Assembly: GCA_029783825.1 (NCBI GenBank)
Contig: JAREIK010010338.1
Span: forward strand, 1 to 64,000
Length of the DNA stretch: 64,000 nt
Source: Sapria himalayana
Taxonomy: Eukaryota; Streptophyta; Magnoliopsida; Malpighiales; Rafflesiaceae
Direction of reading: 5' to 3'
This document shows positions 26,577 to 39,735 of the stretch, piece after piece. The position numbers were made by a program, and so were the translations under genes. Below the pieces are notes generated by a model, which ran no database searches, was not told the DNA's origin, and saw only the letters and a program-made list of their open reading frames with translations. Within the stretch, counting starts at the first letter, position 1. Each line of letters begins with the position of its first letter.

Positions 26577-29500
26577 AAAAAAAAGATGACAAACATACTT
26601 ATCAATGTCAATATTGATCGAAATGACAAATCTAGCTAAGATTAAAATTGATGAGACTATATGATTAGCCATCATAAAAATAAGTGTAAGCGATATCAAC
26701 CTTACATATAGATTATATTAGATCTTACTTCTAATGAAATGACAATCAATTTCAATATGCTTATGTTTTCGTTATATATCAAATTTGAATGCTTAGTTAT
26801 TTGATTATCACAGTCAAACATAGAAACTTTATCTATTTGATGCAGTATATGAATATCAAATCTCCTATAACAATGATTATAACTAAGCATTCCGCCTCTA
26901 TATTCTCAATTTAAAATCAATATTTATCTCAATTCCTTGAGGAATATTTTCTAGGAACCAACATGACTTAGATGGGAACGTGTCGCATAAATCTTGGCAG
27001 TCATGAGATTCTATTTTATGAAATTCTCTGGAAAGTATATGGAATGGAATTATTAAATTATCATACATCTTCTAATTCATAAAATAACAATAAAATTCAA
27101 TTTTTATTTACTAGTAATAATAAAAACCCAATTTTTACTTCCAAAAGATGAACAAATGAGCTCAATTAAACTCGAACTCAAAATATTAACACCTTGACTC
27201 GAGCTCAATTGAACATGAACTCTAGTCGAGCTCAATTGAACTCGAACTCGACTCATATCATTAGCAGTCCTAATTATTAGTATGAACTACTACTACAAAA
27301 TAATAAATTATTATACGTACTATGTTATATATGGTTGATAATGTTAATAACACAAAAGAAACAAACATATTGATGACGATGATACTGATCCTATTAAAAC
27401 AATATTCATTAACTAAAAAATCACACCCATGATTGATATTTATTGATATTCTAAATCAATGAAAAAAAATGCATCATGTCATCACCAAATTAACATCATA
27501 GATAGAAAAAAAATACCAAATAATTATGATCATAGTTGTTTGAAACTTGTGATACAAGAAATGATACAATAATACAACATATATTTTTTTATGAAAATTA
27601 ATAGGTTTCATAATTTATATCTTATTTTAAAACATATCTTACAATATATATGCCAAACATGATATGACATGTGATACTATGATAGAACAATACATAAATT
27701 CTCAACTATTTTCTATAATTAAAAAAAATCAATTTAATTTTTATTGTTAAAGAATTTATTATATTAATTATTCAAATACACAAAAGAATTAAAAAACAAT
27801 CATAAAAAAATAAGCAAAATAATCTTATACAAAAGGTTGCATTTTTATTATCATATACTATAATTCATACTTTTAATATACATTTATACAAATATATTTT
27901 TTTAAATATTTTTTACAACGTGAAAAAACTTATGTTACATGATACGATATAATACATAATACAGAAAAATAGAAAAATGATATATGATATATTTTATGAG
28001 CTAACAACTATGATTATAATGCAGGGAAATAAACATAGACAAGAAAAGCAACATATATACATCATATATATATATATATATATACAACATGCATAATATT
28101 AGAGAGGAGAATGTAAAGGCTAGTGAATAAAACTAAAAAAAAAAGAAAAACCAAAGCATCAACGTGAGCAAGCTAGGATTGAGTTTCTGAAGATAATGAA
28201 AGTTGCCTAAGGGAGACTAGAGTGAAGCTAAGAAATAACAACATAAAAGAAATAGCTTAGTTAGCCATCTATAAACATGATTTCTCAAATGAAAAAAAAA
28301 TGCATAGATAAAAGAGAAACACATATGCCACTCTAATTCGATCAGGATTATGGTTGAGTTTCATAGTAACTAATGCCCAAGTAATAAACGTGCCCAAGTG
28401 CATTGAGATAGAATTACTAAGAAAAGTCTTCAATAATCAACCTAGCTAAAAGATATCCTTTTTTATTATTATTAAGATAAGGCATTAGCCTTAAATATCC
28501 TATGATATCTATATTCATATCTTTGCTTGAATAAGAAAATTCTGATATGCCACTTTACCTTTTATCGTTTAAAAAAAGTCATCTCCCCTCATTTTTCACA
28601 CTGTTGAAGACTAGTCGGACCCCAATGAGATATAATTCTTAGGGATGCCTTGCTTTCCATGCCATGGGCTTCCTCCAATGCCAGATATGGGGCTGTCTAT
28701 ATTATACAGCCAAGCACATTCCTAAACAAGCTAATTAAGAGAAGTAAAGGTTGCTCATAGATAAATTTTGTTTAAATGAGAAGTGTGACAATAATTGCAT
28801 GCAATTCTTGCTAGGGTGCTCATAGATATTTGTTTGCAATATTTTTTTGCTAGGGTGACAATAATGAGCTCTACGATCTTTAGTAGAATATTTGTTTTTC
28901 TATGTTAAGTGGTGTGATGCTGAAAGCTCAATCGATTTATTTTGAACGTAGGATATCCTTAAGAATGCCCTAACTATTTATTTGCAAGGGCGGGGAGCAA
29001 TCGAGAACAATGATGATAGATGGAACATTGATCCAACGTTTAAGCCTAATGGGATAGAGACGAATAGGCTCATTTCCTTGAAAGTTTGTTTAACTAGTTG
29101 AAATAACATAGAGAGTTGCCCCACATATTTATTTGCATAGTTGAATGTCAAATTAAAGATGCAAGATGACAAATAAAAAAATAGAATTGAAGAGGAACTA
29201 TAAGCCTTAAGCATTGGCCTGACCAATTTTCTTTTCTCTTTGAAAACATAGGTGGAGGAAGGGGAAGGATAAAAATTTGTTTACCCGATTAGATTATTCC
29301 CATGTTACAAAATTTCCTTCTTCAAATGAGCCTTAAAGGGAACTTAGAATACTTCGTCTATTGTATTTTGCACATATATATATATATATATAACCTATGG
29401 GCAGGCTGGCCTTTTGTTTTGAAGAATGAAAGCTTAGTTAGGATAACAAAGACAAAGCCTTCCAACATAAGTTATTAAAACATTATTCGATATTACCATC

Positions 29501-29900
29501 AACAACAAAGCATGGCTTCTCGCCCCAGGGCCCCTAGTGCTCTTTTAATTAATTGGCTTTGTATATAGTATCTCAACATATATAAGAGAAAGTCTGATCA
29601 AAGACATATTTATAAAGCCTTTGTATATATGCTATCATTAAATGTGAATACAATTTTAAGAAGAATACTAAAATAGCCCTACAATGCAAACTCGCCACCT
29701 AAGGACCAAGTCCATCACATCATACCACCAACCTCGAATCTATATTATGAAATAACTATTTATAATTAAAATGAATTTATTATTGTGATTACAATTATTT
29801 GGCTATTTTAGGTTGATTTCCACTGAATAAGAGTTGGTGAGAGAAGTTATGATGAAAAATACTATGGGGGATCAAGATCATTTAACAATGTCATTATTAT
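26577..29900. other. CACTA-3 interior, long non-coding stretch
   Basis: AT-rich with a few less AT-rich patches (27,155-27,260 with repeated ACTCGA and GAGCTCAATT phrases, 28,600-28,700, 28,980-29,300). An 82-codon minus-strand open frame at 28,978-29,226 matches nothing I recognise. There is a short (TA)n run at 28,064-28,084 and another at 29,372-29,391. Confidence 0.5.
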
Positions 29901-29902
29901 GC

Positions 29903-29983
29903 AAAATCAATACCCTTTTTATATTGTCCAAAGCCATGGAAAATCAATACCCTTTTTATATTGTCCAAAGCCATGGAAAATCA
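29903..29983. repeat. 37-bp tandem duplication
   Basis: AAAATCAATACCC..TTGTCCAAAGCCATGG is present twice in exact tandem (29,903 and 29,940), with the start of a third copy at 29,977. The identity implies a recent duplication in an otherwise degraded stretch. Confidence 0.92.
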
Positions 29984-31010
29984 AAACTCTTTATCAATGT
30001 GTACAATTAGTCGAGGTAATCTTCTTCACGATACACCCACAAAATTATCATAATTATTTCAGCAACATAAATAACTAAAGTAAAAATATTTGAGATTATT
30101 AAAGTGGCATTATCTAGTAAATAACACTTCAAATCACATGATAGATTTCATTCAAAATACAAACATAATTAATGGTCATCAAAACTAATATAGATTGTGC
30201 TTTAACTCCTTGTTGATTTTTATCTAGTGAAAACCTTCTACTAGATAAAACATTCAATTAGTAATGGGTGTAACAAAGTTCAATTGGATAACTTTCAAAC
30301 AAGATCCAAAGCCACGTTAATGGTAATTCACATATTGTGGTTATTTAAAGCATCTACTCCTTGAATTGGAGCATGAAAAATGTCAGCACCAGACGATGAT
30401 ATCCATGTGGTGTCTATTCACATTGGGTAATTACGTAACATAGAATCAACTATGGATAGCATTAGGCATGATGACAAACCCTACGGACTTGGACTCATAC
30501 TTTCAAGAAGGTAGACATCAAATACATAAGTTCTAGTTGTAGAATAGCATTAGCTATATAAACAAATTCAATCAACAGAAATGATAATAAATTGTTAGAA
30601 GAATATAGGAAACTATATAAATACATATAATAACTATTTAAAATAAAAAAGGAAAAATTATTAAAACATAAAGAGATGTTTTATCACTAATTTTCTTTAG
30701 GCAATTTTACTGAAATAGGATGAATGCTTTTATTAAAATGCAACTTTAGATTAGAACCTAGCTTTTTTATTGGGGCGAAATGACAAATTTGATCATTTTA
30801 ATTTTTAATTATCTTTGTTTAAATTTTTTTTTCTTAAATTTGTTAAAAGTGTGATCCGTTATTTTATAAGGTATGAATATTAAAATGAGATTTTTTGATT
30901 TTCTTTGAGAAATGCATAATTAGTTTTTCTAAAGTATATTAGAAATCCATGAATTAATGAAAAAAAAATAAATTCTATTTTGGTGCACTATTTAAAGCTA
31001 AATTAAAGCA
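29984..31010. other. CACTA-3 interior, nothing recognised
   Basis: AT-rich sequence without a coding signal or recognisable repeat family. Confidence 0.5.
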
Positions 31011-31011
31011 T

Positions 31012-31062
<51 letters not shown>

Positions 31063-31421
31063 ATATGTATATGTATGCATAAGCATATATATACATATAA
31101 ATATATGCATCTATCAATAAATATATATAAACAAGTATATATATACACACACATACATATAAACTTGTACATATAGATTTCTATATATATGTTATCAAAA
31201 TTGTTTTTTTATATAGTTTATGTAGGCCTATATTTATATATAATAATAATAATTATTATATAACATCTATATATACAAATGTATATATATAACATATGGT
31301 GATATAGATATATATAGTATATAATTAATATATATATACATATACATATAACTTATGTTTTATATATATGTTACATATGCATATTTATATAATGTGTGTG
31401 TGTGTGTGTGTGTGTGTATAA

Positions 31422-31464
<43 letters not shown>

Positions 31465-32726
31465 ATGAATATATACATATGTATATATATAATGCTTATA
31501 TATAACATATGTTTATAAATATTTATTTATATATATAAACATATGCATTAGATTTATCAAATTCAAAGACCATAACAAGAATTTTTTGTATGTTCACTTT
31601 TTTAAAGCTTCATTGAGGCTTGCAATCACTTAAGGTTTACCATCATCTTCTTATATCACTTCAATGTTTATAGTGATTCAATTTTTTTGGCTTTTTCTTT
31701 ACCTTAGCCACTTGAATCCTAAATATCCATAGTTTATAAGAGTATAAAACATGTTTGTTTTTTTTATGGTGATATGTTTGGTATGTTTTAGACCATTATT
31801 TGAGCTTAGAAGAGGTTGAAAGTACAATCAAAACTATAAAGCATTAAAATCATTATAAAAATGAAGTTTTAAGTACTTGCATAAATTCGTTAAATATCAC
31901 AAAACTAGTTTATACAATAAGCCGAAGGGATTACTCATTGAATATATCTTGTCCTATGAAATTCAAATGGACTTACGAACTTTTAGAGTTTGCATCTATA
32001 GGAAGATAACTTTCAGTTATTAGAGTTGATATAACTTGCCTAGGCAAAAGGCTATGACAGTTATTGGAGTTGAGAAATTTTTAATTTATACTAAATACTA
32101 AAAGAAATCCAATTACCTAATCCTCCCTCTAGTTTTTGAGCTATTAGATTTTTCTTTTAAGTCAATTGATTGTCAATAAGAATTATAATAGTATTATAAA
32201 ATAAAAGAAAAAACTGGTATTGCTATTTTTTTTTATTTATTGGATTTGAGTTTCTGTTCATGAATAATGTTTTGTATTTTTGTTCGTAAGCTTTCTTCTT
32301 CTCTTCTTTCTTGTATGCTTCTTTTTGTTTTCTTAATGATTTGTTTGTGTAAAAATATATCCTCCTCTTTATAAGTCCTCATTTGTGCTTCTATTCATTT
32401 TTGCCTTCTAATATTCTTTTTTAATATGTCTTTGTACTTCTGTAATAATATCAATAGTATTTTATTTTTCTCTATAACTCATTTTTGAAAATATTTCTAA
32501 AATTACTCCTTTTGTTTTAATTATATCCAGGCATCCCAAACACACACACACACTCATGTGTATATATGTGTGTGTGTTTGAGTGTGCGAGTGTGTGTGTG
32601 TGTGTGTGTGTGTGCATTAATATGTGTACACACATTTATTTACATATATAGTATCATACAAACATACATATGTATGTATATATTTATATATAAAAATATA
32701 TTTACATATATCTAACACACACACAA

Positions 32727-32760
<34 letters not shown>

Positions 32761-32884
32761 CTATATCAAACATACACATATGTATGTATTTATTTATTTA
32801 TGTATTTATACAAACATACACATATACACAACCATATATATACATTATATAAATAAATAAATATATATATATATACTTATAAAC

Positions 32885-32916
<32 letters not shown>

Positions 32917-32930
32917 TTAAAAGATATATA
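31011..32930. repeat. Clusters of (TA)n, (TG)n and (CA)n microsatellites
   Basis: (TG)n runs at about 31,026-31,048, 31,393-31,418, 31,421-31,440 and 32,592-32,614. (CA)n runs lie at about 32,716-32,746. All are embedded in TATA-rich text (31,011-31,560 and 32,540-32,930). Between them (31,560-32,540) is AT-rich, T-rich sequence with no gene. Confidence 0.85.
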
Positions 32931-34500
32931 TGCTTAACAAATATCATTCTCTTAGATTTTCCTTTAAATGATCTTTAAGCCACTACACGCTAGCTTTAAT
33001 CTTCTATATGTAATAATTTCATTTTTACACAAAAAATATTCAAATAAAGTTAATTTTTTAAATAAAATAAATAGTACTAAAATATGATTTTATTAATATA
33101 TATATTTATATATATATTTATATATTAAAATACATAAAATTAAACAGTAAAAGAACAAATATTACACGAAAATTTTTTGAAATCAATAAACCCTAAATAT
33201 TTAAACAGTACAAGAACAAAGATTGCACTGAAATTTTTTATTTCATTAATGGTGTAGAGTTAAAATAATGTAGGTGAAATGAAAATAGAAGCTAAAATAA
33301 GCAAAATTGGGGGAAAATAAAAAAAAATAATACTCAAATATTCTATAAAAACAAAAACTGCTAGTAGTAATCAAATTGAGAGAGAAGGAGATATGTATAT
33401 AGCATTCGAAGGAGAAGAACAATGAAATTATTACCTGGTAATGAAGATGAGATAGATTTCTAGGTTGCTCCCTCGTGTTTCGGCTCTACTTCATCATTTG
33501 AGAGAGAAAATTTTTTAGCATTTTTTTATGAAACCTTATATATATACTTTACTGTTATAAAAAAACAAAAAAAAATAACACTAAAATAAATTTATAAAAA
33601 ATAAATAATTTAAATAAAATAATAGAAATAGATTTTTATTTAACAATAAATGATATTATTTAATAAATAAATAAACTAAAATTATATAATAATAAAGTAT
33701 TCACACACACACACACACATATTTATATATTATATGGTTATAAATTTATAAGAATTCAATTTATTTTTTATTAATATAATATGAAATAATTATAAAAGCA
33801 TATAATTTGAATCTTATAATCATTATAAATTTTAATGTTTGAAGTGTTTATTTAATAACCACACTGTAATGTTAATTTTTAAAATCATCAAATTTTTTTT
33901 GATATAATTAAAACATAAATATATTAATATTAAAATGACAACTTTTTTTTTAAATTTTATGAAAAATTAATATTTTTTTTATAATTCAAAAATTTCTAAT
34001 CTTTTAGTCATTATTTTTTTGAAAATTCCTATAATCATAAAAATATTATTTTATACTTTTATTTTTATAAATATTTACTTGTTTATTCGTTTATTCATAT
34101 ATTTTTATAATTTTTTTAATCAAAAAATTGTTTATTTTAGTTTTTTATTAGTTGAAATTTTTATTTATATTTATTTATTAATTAAAATATTTTATAAATA
34201 TTATAATTATATAATAAAATATATAATGTTTTGTAATACAAATATTTAAATATCATAAATAAATATATCAGATAAAATTAAGTATAATATTTTAATTAAA
34301 TTATAATCAAAAAATAGTTATATTAGACATATTTAATATAAATTTTTATTCATATTTATATATTTATTAATTTTTTTTATAATATCATATTTTAATTTTT
34401 ATATGAGAAGATCGTGTCATTAAAGAATTGCTCATATATAGACCATGACATACCTTTAATATAAAAAAGTATATAAAATATTAAAGTAAATAATGCTTAA
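32931..34500. other. AT-rich 3' third of CACTA-3, no gene
   Basis: Extremely AT-rich. The segment 33,900-34,460 resembles the corresponding segments of CACTA-2 (46,000-46,440) and, reversed, CACTA-1 (9,940-10,400), including TTGCTCATATATAGACCAT. It appears to be a conserved non-coding 3' region of the family. A short (CA)n run sits at 33,700-33,718. Confidence 0.6.
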
Positions 34501-35435
34501 AAAATATCATTAAAGATTAGCTACGAAAATTATAACTAACCTAAATAGCTAGGGAAAATTCCCTAGCTAAATACATATATTTTGATAAAATAAATATTAA
34601 AAGAATTATCGATTCTAATTGTATAAAAACTAATAAAAAATAAATTTAGATAATTATTTAGTGACGAGTTTAAATTAGATAGAAAAATTCTGTCGCTAAA
34701 TCTATCGCTAATAATTAGCTAGAAAAATTGCGTAGCTAAATCCATTGCTAAATCAAGGATTTAATTAGTGAGGGAAAATCCATTGCTAAATCCATCGCTA
34801 AATCAAGAATTTATTTAGCAAGAGAAAATCCATCGATAAATCCGATGCTAAAACCATCGCTAAATCAAGGATTTATTTAGCAAGGGAAAATCGTCGCTAA
34901 ATCTATCGCTAAATCGAGGATTTAATTAGCAAGGAAAAATTCATCGCTAAATCCATCACTAAATCAAGGATTTAATTAGAAGGGAAAATCCATCGCTAAA
35001 TCCATCGCTAAATCGAGAATTTTATTAGCAAGAGAAAATTCATCGCTAAATCCATCGCTAAATTGATGATTTAATTAGCAAGGAAAAATCCATCGCTAAA
35101 TCCATCGCTAAATCATGGATTTAATTAGCAAGGGAAAATCCGTCGCTAAATTTGTCACTAAATCAAGGATTTAATTAGCAAGGAAAAATCTATCGCTAAA
35201 TCCTTTGCTAAATCCCCTGTTTTCTTGAGCGAAATTTACAAAAATCTTTTGTCGCTAGATCCCCCACTTTTCTTGAACTGAATTTACAAAAAATTTTTCG
35301 TCGCTAATCCGTTGCTATTTCTTTTTCAAAGAAATTCATAAATCTTTTGCTATTCCCTAGATAATCCATCACAATTTAGTTAGGGATTGATCCCTAGCTA
35401 AAATTCCCTAGCTAAAATGATTTTTTCTTGTAGTG
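34501..35435 (+). repeat. CACTA-3 3' subterminal region with 50-bp tandem array
   Basis: Begins with a palindrome at 34,546-34,569 (arms TAGCTAGGGAA and TTCCCTAGCTA). From about 34,750 to 35,210 a 50-bp unit built from AATCAAGGATTTAATTAGC, AAGGGAAAATCC and ATCGCTAAATCC is repeated about nine times with scattered changes. It ends with GATTGATCCCTAGCTAAAAT and the TTGTAGTG terminus. Confidence 0.9.
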
Positions 35436-36190
35436 AACAGTGCATAAAGTATAATCTATCCATGCATTGACGTTGTTTTTTCTTCCTCAGCACCTCCGAT
35501 CACCATCTTTCTACTATGACAAAGCTATTCGAGTTGCGGTGCGTCATGTCTAGTAAAAAATCCTTCACTTATACAAACTTCGTATGGGGAACAATGAGGT
35601 ACCATATTTGTACGAAATTTAAACCAACGAATAAAATCAAATAAAAATCAAATAAAAAAAGTTATGTTTTGATAAATATATAATATTGTAGTATATATGT
35701 ACATATATACTGAGTACATATATACTTAGTATATATGTACATATAATACTGTAGTATTATATGTACAAATACTACAATAATATATGTGCGTATATCTGTA
35801 AGTATATACAGCATTTGCTACTGCTGTTGCTGCTACCGTCGTTGCTACTACTTCTACTACTACTACTACTGTCACCACCACTGCTACTGCTACTCCTGTT
35901 GTTGCTGCTGCCACTACCACTACTGTTGTCGCTGCCATCACTACGACCATTGCCACCACCGCTACAGCTGATGTAGTTCCACAACCGCCGCTACTGTTGT
36001 CACTACCACTACTCCCGTGGCTGCCACCGATGCCGCCACTATTATTGCCACTGCTACTGCCACCGCTACTATTGCCACCGTCGCCACTGATATTGCTGCT
36101 ACCACTACTACTGCAACTACCGCCGCTGCTGCTACCGCTGCTGCTGCTGCTGCCACTCCAGCTGCTACCTTGCTGCTGCTGCTTATAATA
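35436..36190 (+). repeat. CACTA internal module, copy 4 (CACTA-2), with GC-rich triplet island
   Basis: Continues the CACTA-2 module that was interrupted at 22,714: AGTGCATAAAGTATAATC, then CACTTATACAAACTTCGTATGGGG near 35,566. Short GTAC/TATA units follow (35,690-35,810), then a GC-rich island at 35,815-36,185 of CTGCTG, CCGCCGC and ACTACTACT triplets. Frames there are open on both strands owing to the triplet structure. No protein was recognised. Confidence 0.8.
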
Positions 36191-38870
36191 AAAGTGGGGT
36201 AGGCAATGATGCTCGACTAATGAACTTCCCTGCCAACCACTCGTTTTGAGATTGAACGAGTTTTTGATGAGGCGGCAAGCTGCATCTCCCCAAACAGGAC
36301 CTTATATTCCTCTTGGCACTCGTGGCTTGTAAAAATCAAGTAATGATACATTTTTCCTTCCGATTGAATACATTTTTGTGATGTAATAAAATTACACGAC
36401 ACTACACAAGCATCATCATCATCATCCTAAGACCAAGTACAATTATAACAAATCATTGCAGAACCTACAACGAGAAAACTTATTTCCTCATACTTACTCT
36501 TTGTACCATGTGATAATTGCATATCTACACAATTACTAAGAGATTTAAGACCAACCACTGTTTGCCTGGCTGGCATGGATAAGAAATATCTTCATGCCAT
36601 AGCTTTGGAAAAGGTCTAATATCCATTACTTTTATGACCTGCATCAGCAAGCAATGCACGATGATGACCAGACTAGCCCGAGAAATTATATATTCAAACG
36701 TGTGTGTGTGTGTGTGTGTGAATGGGAGTGTCTGTATGACAATATATACATGACTACAAAAAAATATATGCACCCACTTCTGTACATACTTGGTATATAC
36801 CTATGTATATACTCAGTATATATGTACGTATATACTAAATATATTTATACATATATACTCGGTTTATGTACATATGCAGTGCATGTCATGCACAACATGA
36901 CTCTGAAAAGAAAGATAAGCACACCACAAAAGCTAGCACATGAGGCCCAATATTGCACTACCAGAACATCCAACTCTATATGGTAAGTAGAAACCTAGTA
37001 TCATTAACAAATTGCACATACTTCAGACTTTACGAAAACTAATTGCCAAATAGAAAATAAAAAAAGTTGTCCGGTGAAAATCAAAATAGTACATGCCCAG
37101 ACAAACAGTATTTTTATTTTGCAAAACAAAAAAAACAACACGTGAAAAAACAAAATAATACAATCTTCATTGACCTTGATCTAATTCAATAACAACATGC
37201 TTTCTACCTTATAAATCTAACATGCTCTCGAAGATAAATTTTCATCATTTTTTCTTCTTATGTGTGGCCTTGTACTTGGTCTATTTTACAGGTTTGGTTT
37301 CATTAGAAATGATGTACCTAAATGCATATATTTTAATTATTGAACACGATATCAAAGTGGGGGAAATAAAAGTGATAATGTAGCTATCACCACTATCATT
37401 TCAGCTAACATGTTGGAGACTACCCCAAGACACATGATGTTATTTTTTAAAGAACAAAAGTAAAAGTGTTTGTAGCATGCCATTAATATAAGCACTACAC
37501 TACCTAGACTAGATACAAGTGAAATAAAAAATACAAAAATTAAAATAGTGCAATAAATATAATGAATATTATATATATTCATCACCTCAAACTTCAAAGA
37601 AACAAAAAATTAAGATACTCTAGATAGTTCACATGAAATCTTTGCCAACAATTATGATGAGAATGGTTATTGCCTTGCCCAGGATGTGCCCAATCCAGAA
37701 TAGCCTGGGTCTGAACCAGGAGAGCTAGGAATGCCCTCATTAGGGCCTGGCCATGGCACCTGGTCCATCTCACAAGGGCCCAGGTCCTAGAGCCTGGGCT
37801 CCTGTGGGCCATGTCCCCCAGACAGTGTGTGCAGGTGGCAAGTGCTGAGCATGGTGGCAGCATTATATCAATATAATACACATAACATAGATGTGTTAAT
37901 TCTATGTGTATCTATACATAAACATAATATAATTATTATGTATTACAATATACAAAATACATACATATCTACATAATGTATATAGAATGTACATACAATG
38001 TGTATATATACTTATATTATTTATATATATATATATATACAAATTGTATATAAATAAAAATTATTGTGTATATACATGTCTACATAATGTAAATACAAAA
38101 TATATACATACATATCTAGTATAGAGAAAATTTAAAATTATGTATTAAAAAAATTAAATAACATTAAAAAAATTCTTAAATTTATAATTATAATTAATAC
38201 TTATAAAATAAAATATGGTAACATAATCTTTCAAAATAAAACTAAAACATAAAAAATATAACAGATCATTAAGTCATAAAATGATAAAAATTATAAGATC
38301 ATTTTCAATCTCACTGTTATGATCTGTACAACTTTAAATTTTATCATATACATTATCATATGTATTTTGTTGTAATGTAAGAATTTGATTCTGAATACTC
38401 ATCTATGTATTATTTTAATCTTCCTATCATAACAAATTTTCAATAGTATTGATTGCAATTTGATTTTCCTATCTAAAATAATATTTACAATCATAATTAC
38501 GATAGACTTTAATATACACTAAACATAGTAAAGATCTGCAAATCACGAGACATTTTAGATATCATGAAAAATAGTTTATATAATTTTTACAAACTCATTG
38601 CATCTAGATTCTTCATATCCTCTAAAAAATGTAGAACAATAATTGATGTCTAAGTAGTTTAACAAGTTACAAAGACTCATATTCGACATACCAACATATC
38701 ACTTACCTCTAACTTATTTGGATTAATAAGTTATCATCTTCAGATACTTCATAATCATAATTTCATTAAAACAAAAATACATTTTATTCTTGGTATTAAA
38801 ATAAATTTTTAATTAATCATAAATTTTACTTTTTTTTATTTTATAGCTGATTAATCCCTAATCTAAATGT
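36191..38870. other. CACTA-2 interior, unassigned
   Basis: Contains short minus-strand open stretches (36,217-36,402 with ECQEEYKVLFGEMQLAASS; around 36,530-36,650 with MDIRPFPKLWHEDISYP; 37,594-37,881 in a GC-rich patch at 37,675-37,865). They look more gene-like than the surroundings but match no family I know. They could be captured host exons, since the PP5 fragment also lies on the minus strand. There is a (TG)n run at 36,700-36,720 and GTAC/TATA units at 36,785-36,870. Confidence 0.4.
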
Positions 38871-39299
38871 AAAAAGTTTTTATAGTTATACATATAGTAA
38901 GATACAATTATTTATATTTATATGCTATTATACATATAGTATATATAGTTATAAATAGTTATATATAGTTAAACATATAGTTATATATAGATATATTCAT
39001 ACAAGTAGTTATATGTATTTGTACATAAATATATACAAAGTTATAAACAAATATATTGATTTACATATATGTATACATATATGTATACATAATTACAAAT
39101 ATAATTATATTTAATTATATAGAATTTTATAAAGTTATACAAATATTTATATATTAGGTTTACACATATAGTTTAGCAACAGATATAATAGATAAAGAGT
39201 TTTAGATCACTATAAACCTTGCAAAATTTTGATTTAATGCAAACCATGCTAAATTCTACTTCACTAAAAACTCTATGCCATGATTTTGCAAACCTTAAT
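38871..39299. repeat. TATAGTTATA-type AT-rich repeat
   Basis: Degenerate repetition of ATATAGTTATA and ACATATAGTTA phrases. The same phrase family reappears at 40,330-41,020, 41,956-42,480 and 44,505-44,770. No gene. Confidence 0.65.
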
Positions 39300-39735
39300 G
39301 TCATAAATATATAATACTGTAATATATATGTACATATATACTATAGTATATATGTACATATATACTGATATATATGTACATATACATATATAGTTGTATA
39401 TATGTATACACTAGTATATATATATATATATATATGTATATGTACATATACACTGGTATATATGTACATATATACTAAGTGAATGTACATATACACTATA
39501 GTGTATATGTACATATATATGTGTATACATATACACTACAGTATATATGTACATGTATGTACATTTACACTGTAGTGTATATATACAAGTATGTACATAT
39601 ATACACTGGTAAATACTTATACATATATGCCTGTATATATGTATATGTACATATAATATGTACATTTACACTGTAGTGTACATGTACATATAATATATGT
39701 ACATGTACACTGTAGTGCACATGTACATATACTTA
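39300..39735. repeat. GTAC/TATA palindromic array in CACTA-2
   Basis: Tandem degenerate units of GTACATATACACT and GTATATATGTACATATA. A perfect palindrome with 12-nt arms (CATGTACATATA and TATATGTACATG) around one central A lies at 39,681-39,705, with near-palindromic ACACTGTAGTG phrases on both sides. Strong hairpin or cruciform potential. Confidence 0.8.

Larger units (their letters stand above)
22715..35435 (+). mobile_element. CACTA-3: CACTA transposon nested in CACTA-2, carrying a PP5 fragment
   Basis: A 12,721-bp element with 5' end CACTACAATAAAAATC and 3' end TTTTTTCTTGTAGTG, bounded by a perfect AAC duplication. The 3-bp duplication is the hallmark of CACTA transposition. It contains two copies of the internal module with GC-rich triplet islands, an intron-containing PP5 fragment on the minus strand, microsatellites, and a 3' subterminal array of 50-bp repeats. 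No transposase domain was recognised. It inserted after CACTA-2, in the same orientation. Confidence 0.93.

Noticed and set aside
36654..36986. A 110-codon plus-strand frame spanning a (GT)n run
   Set aside because: The frame crosses the microsatellite and GTAC/TATA units. Its sequence is repeat-derived with no recognisable domain.
37594..37881. Small gene in the GC-rich patch of CACTA-2
   Set aside because: GC content and an open frame alone. No family, start context or splice support.
39411..39676. Tyr/Ile/His-rich open frames on both strands
   Set aside because: Produced by the GTAC/TATA palindromic repeat.
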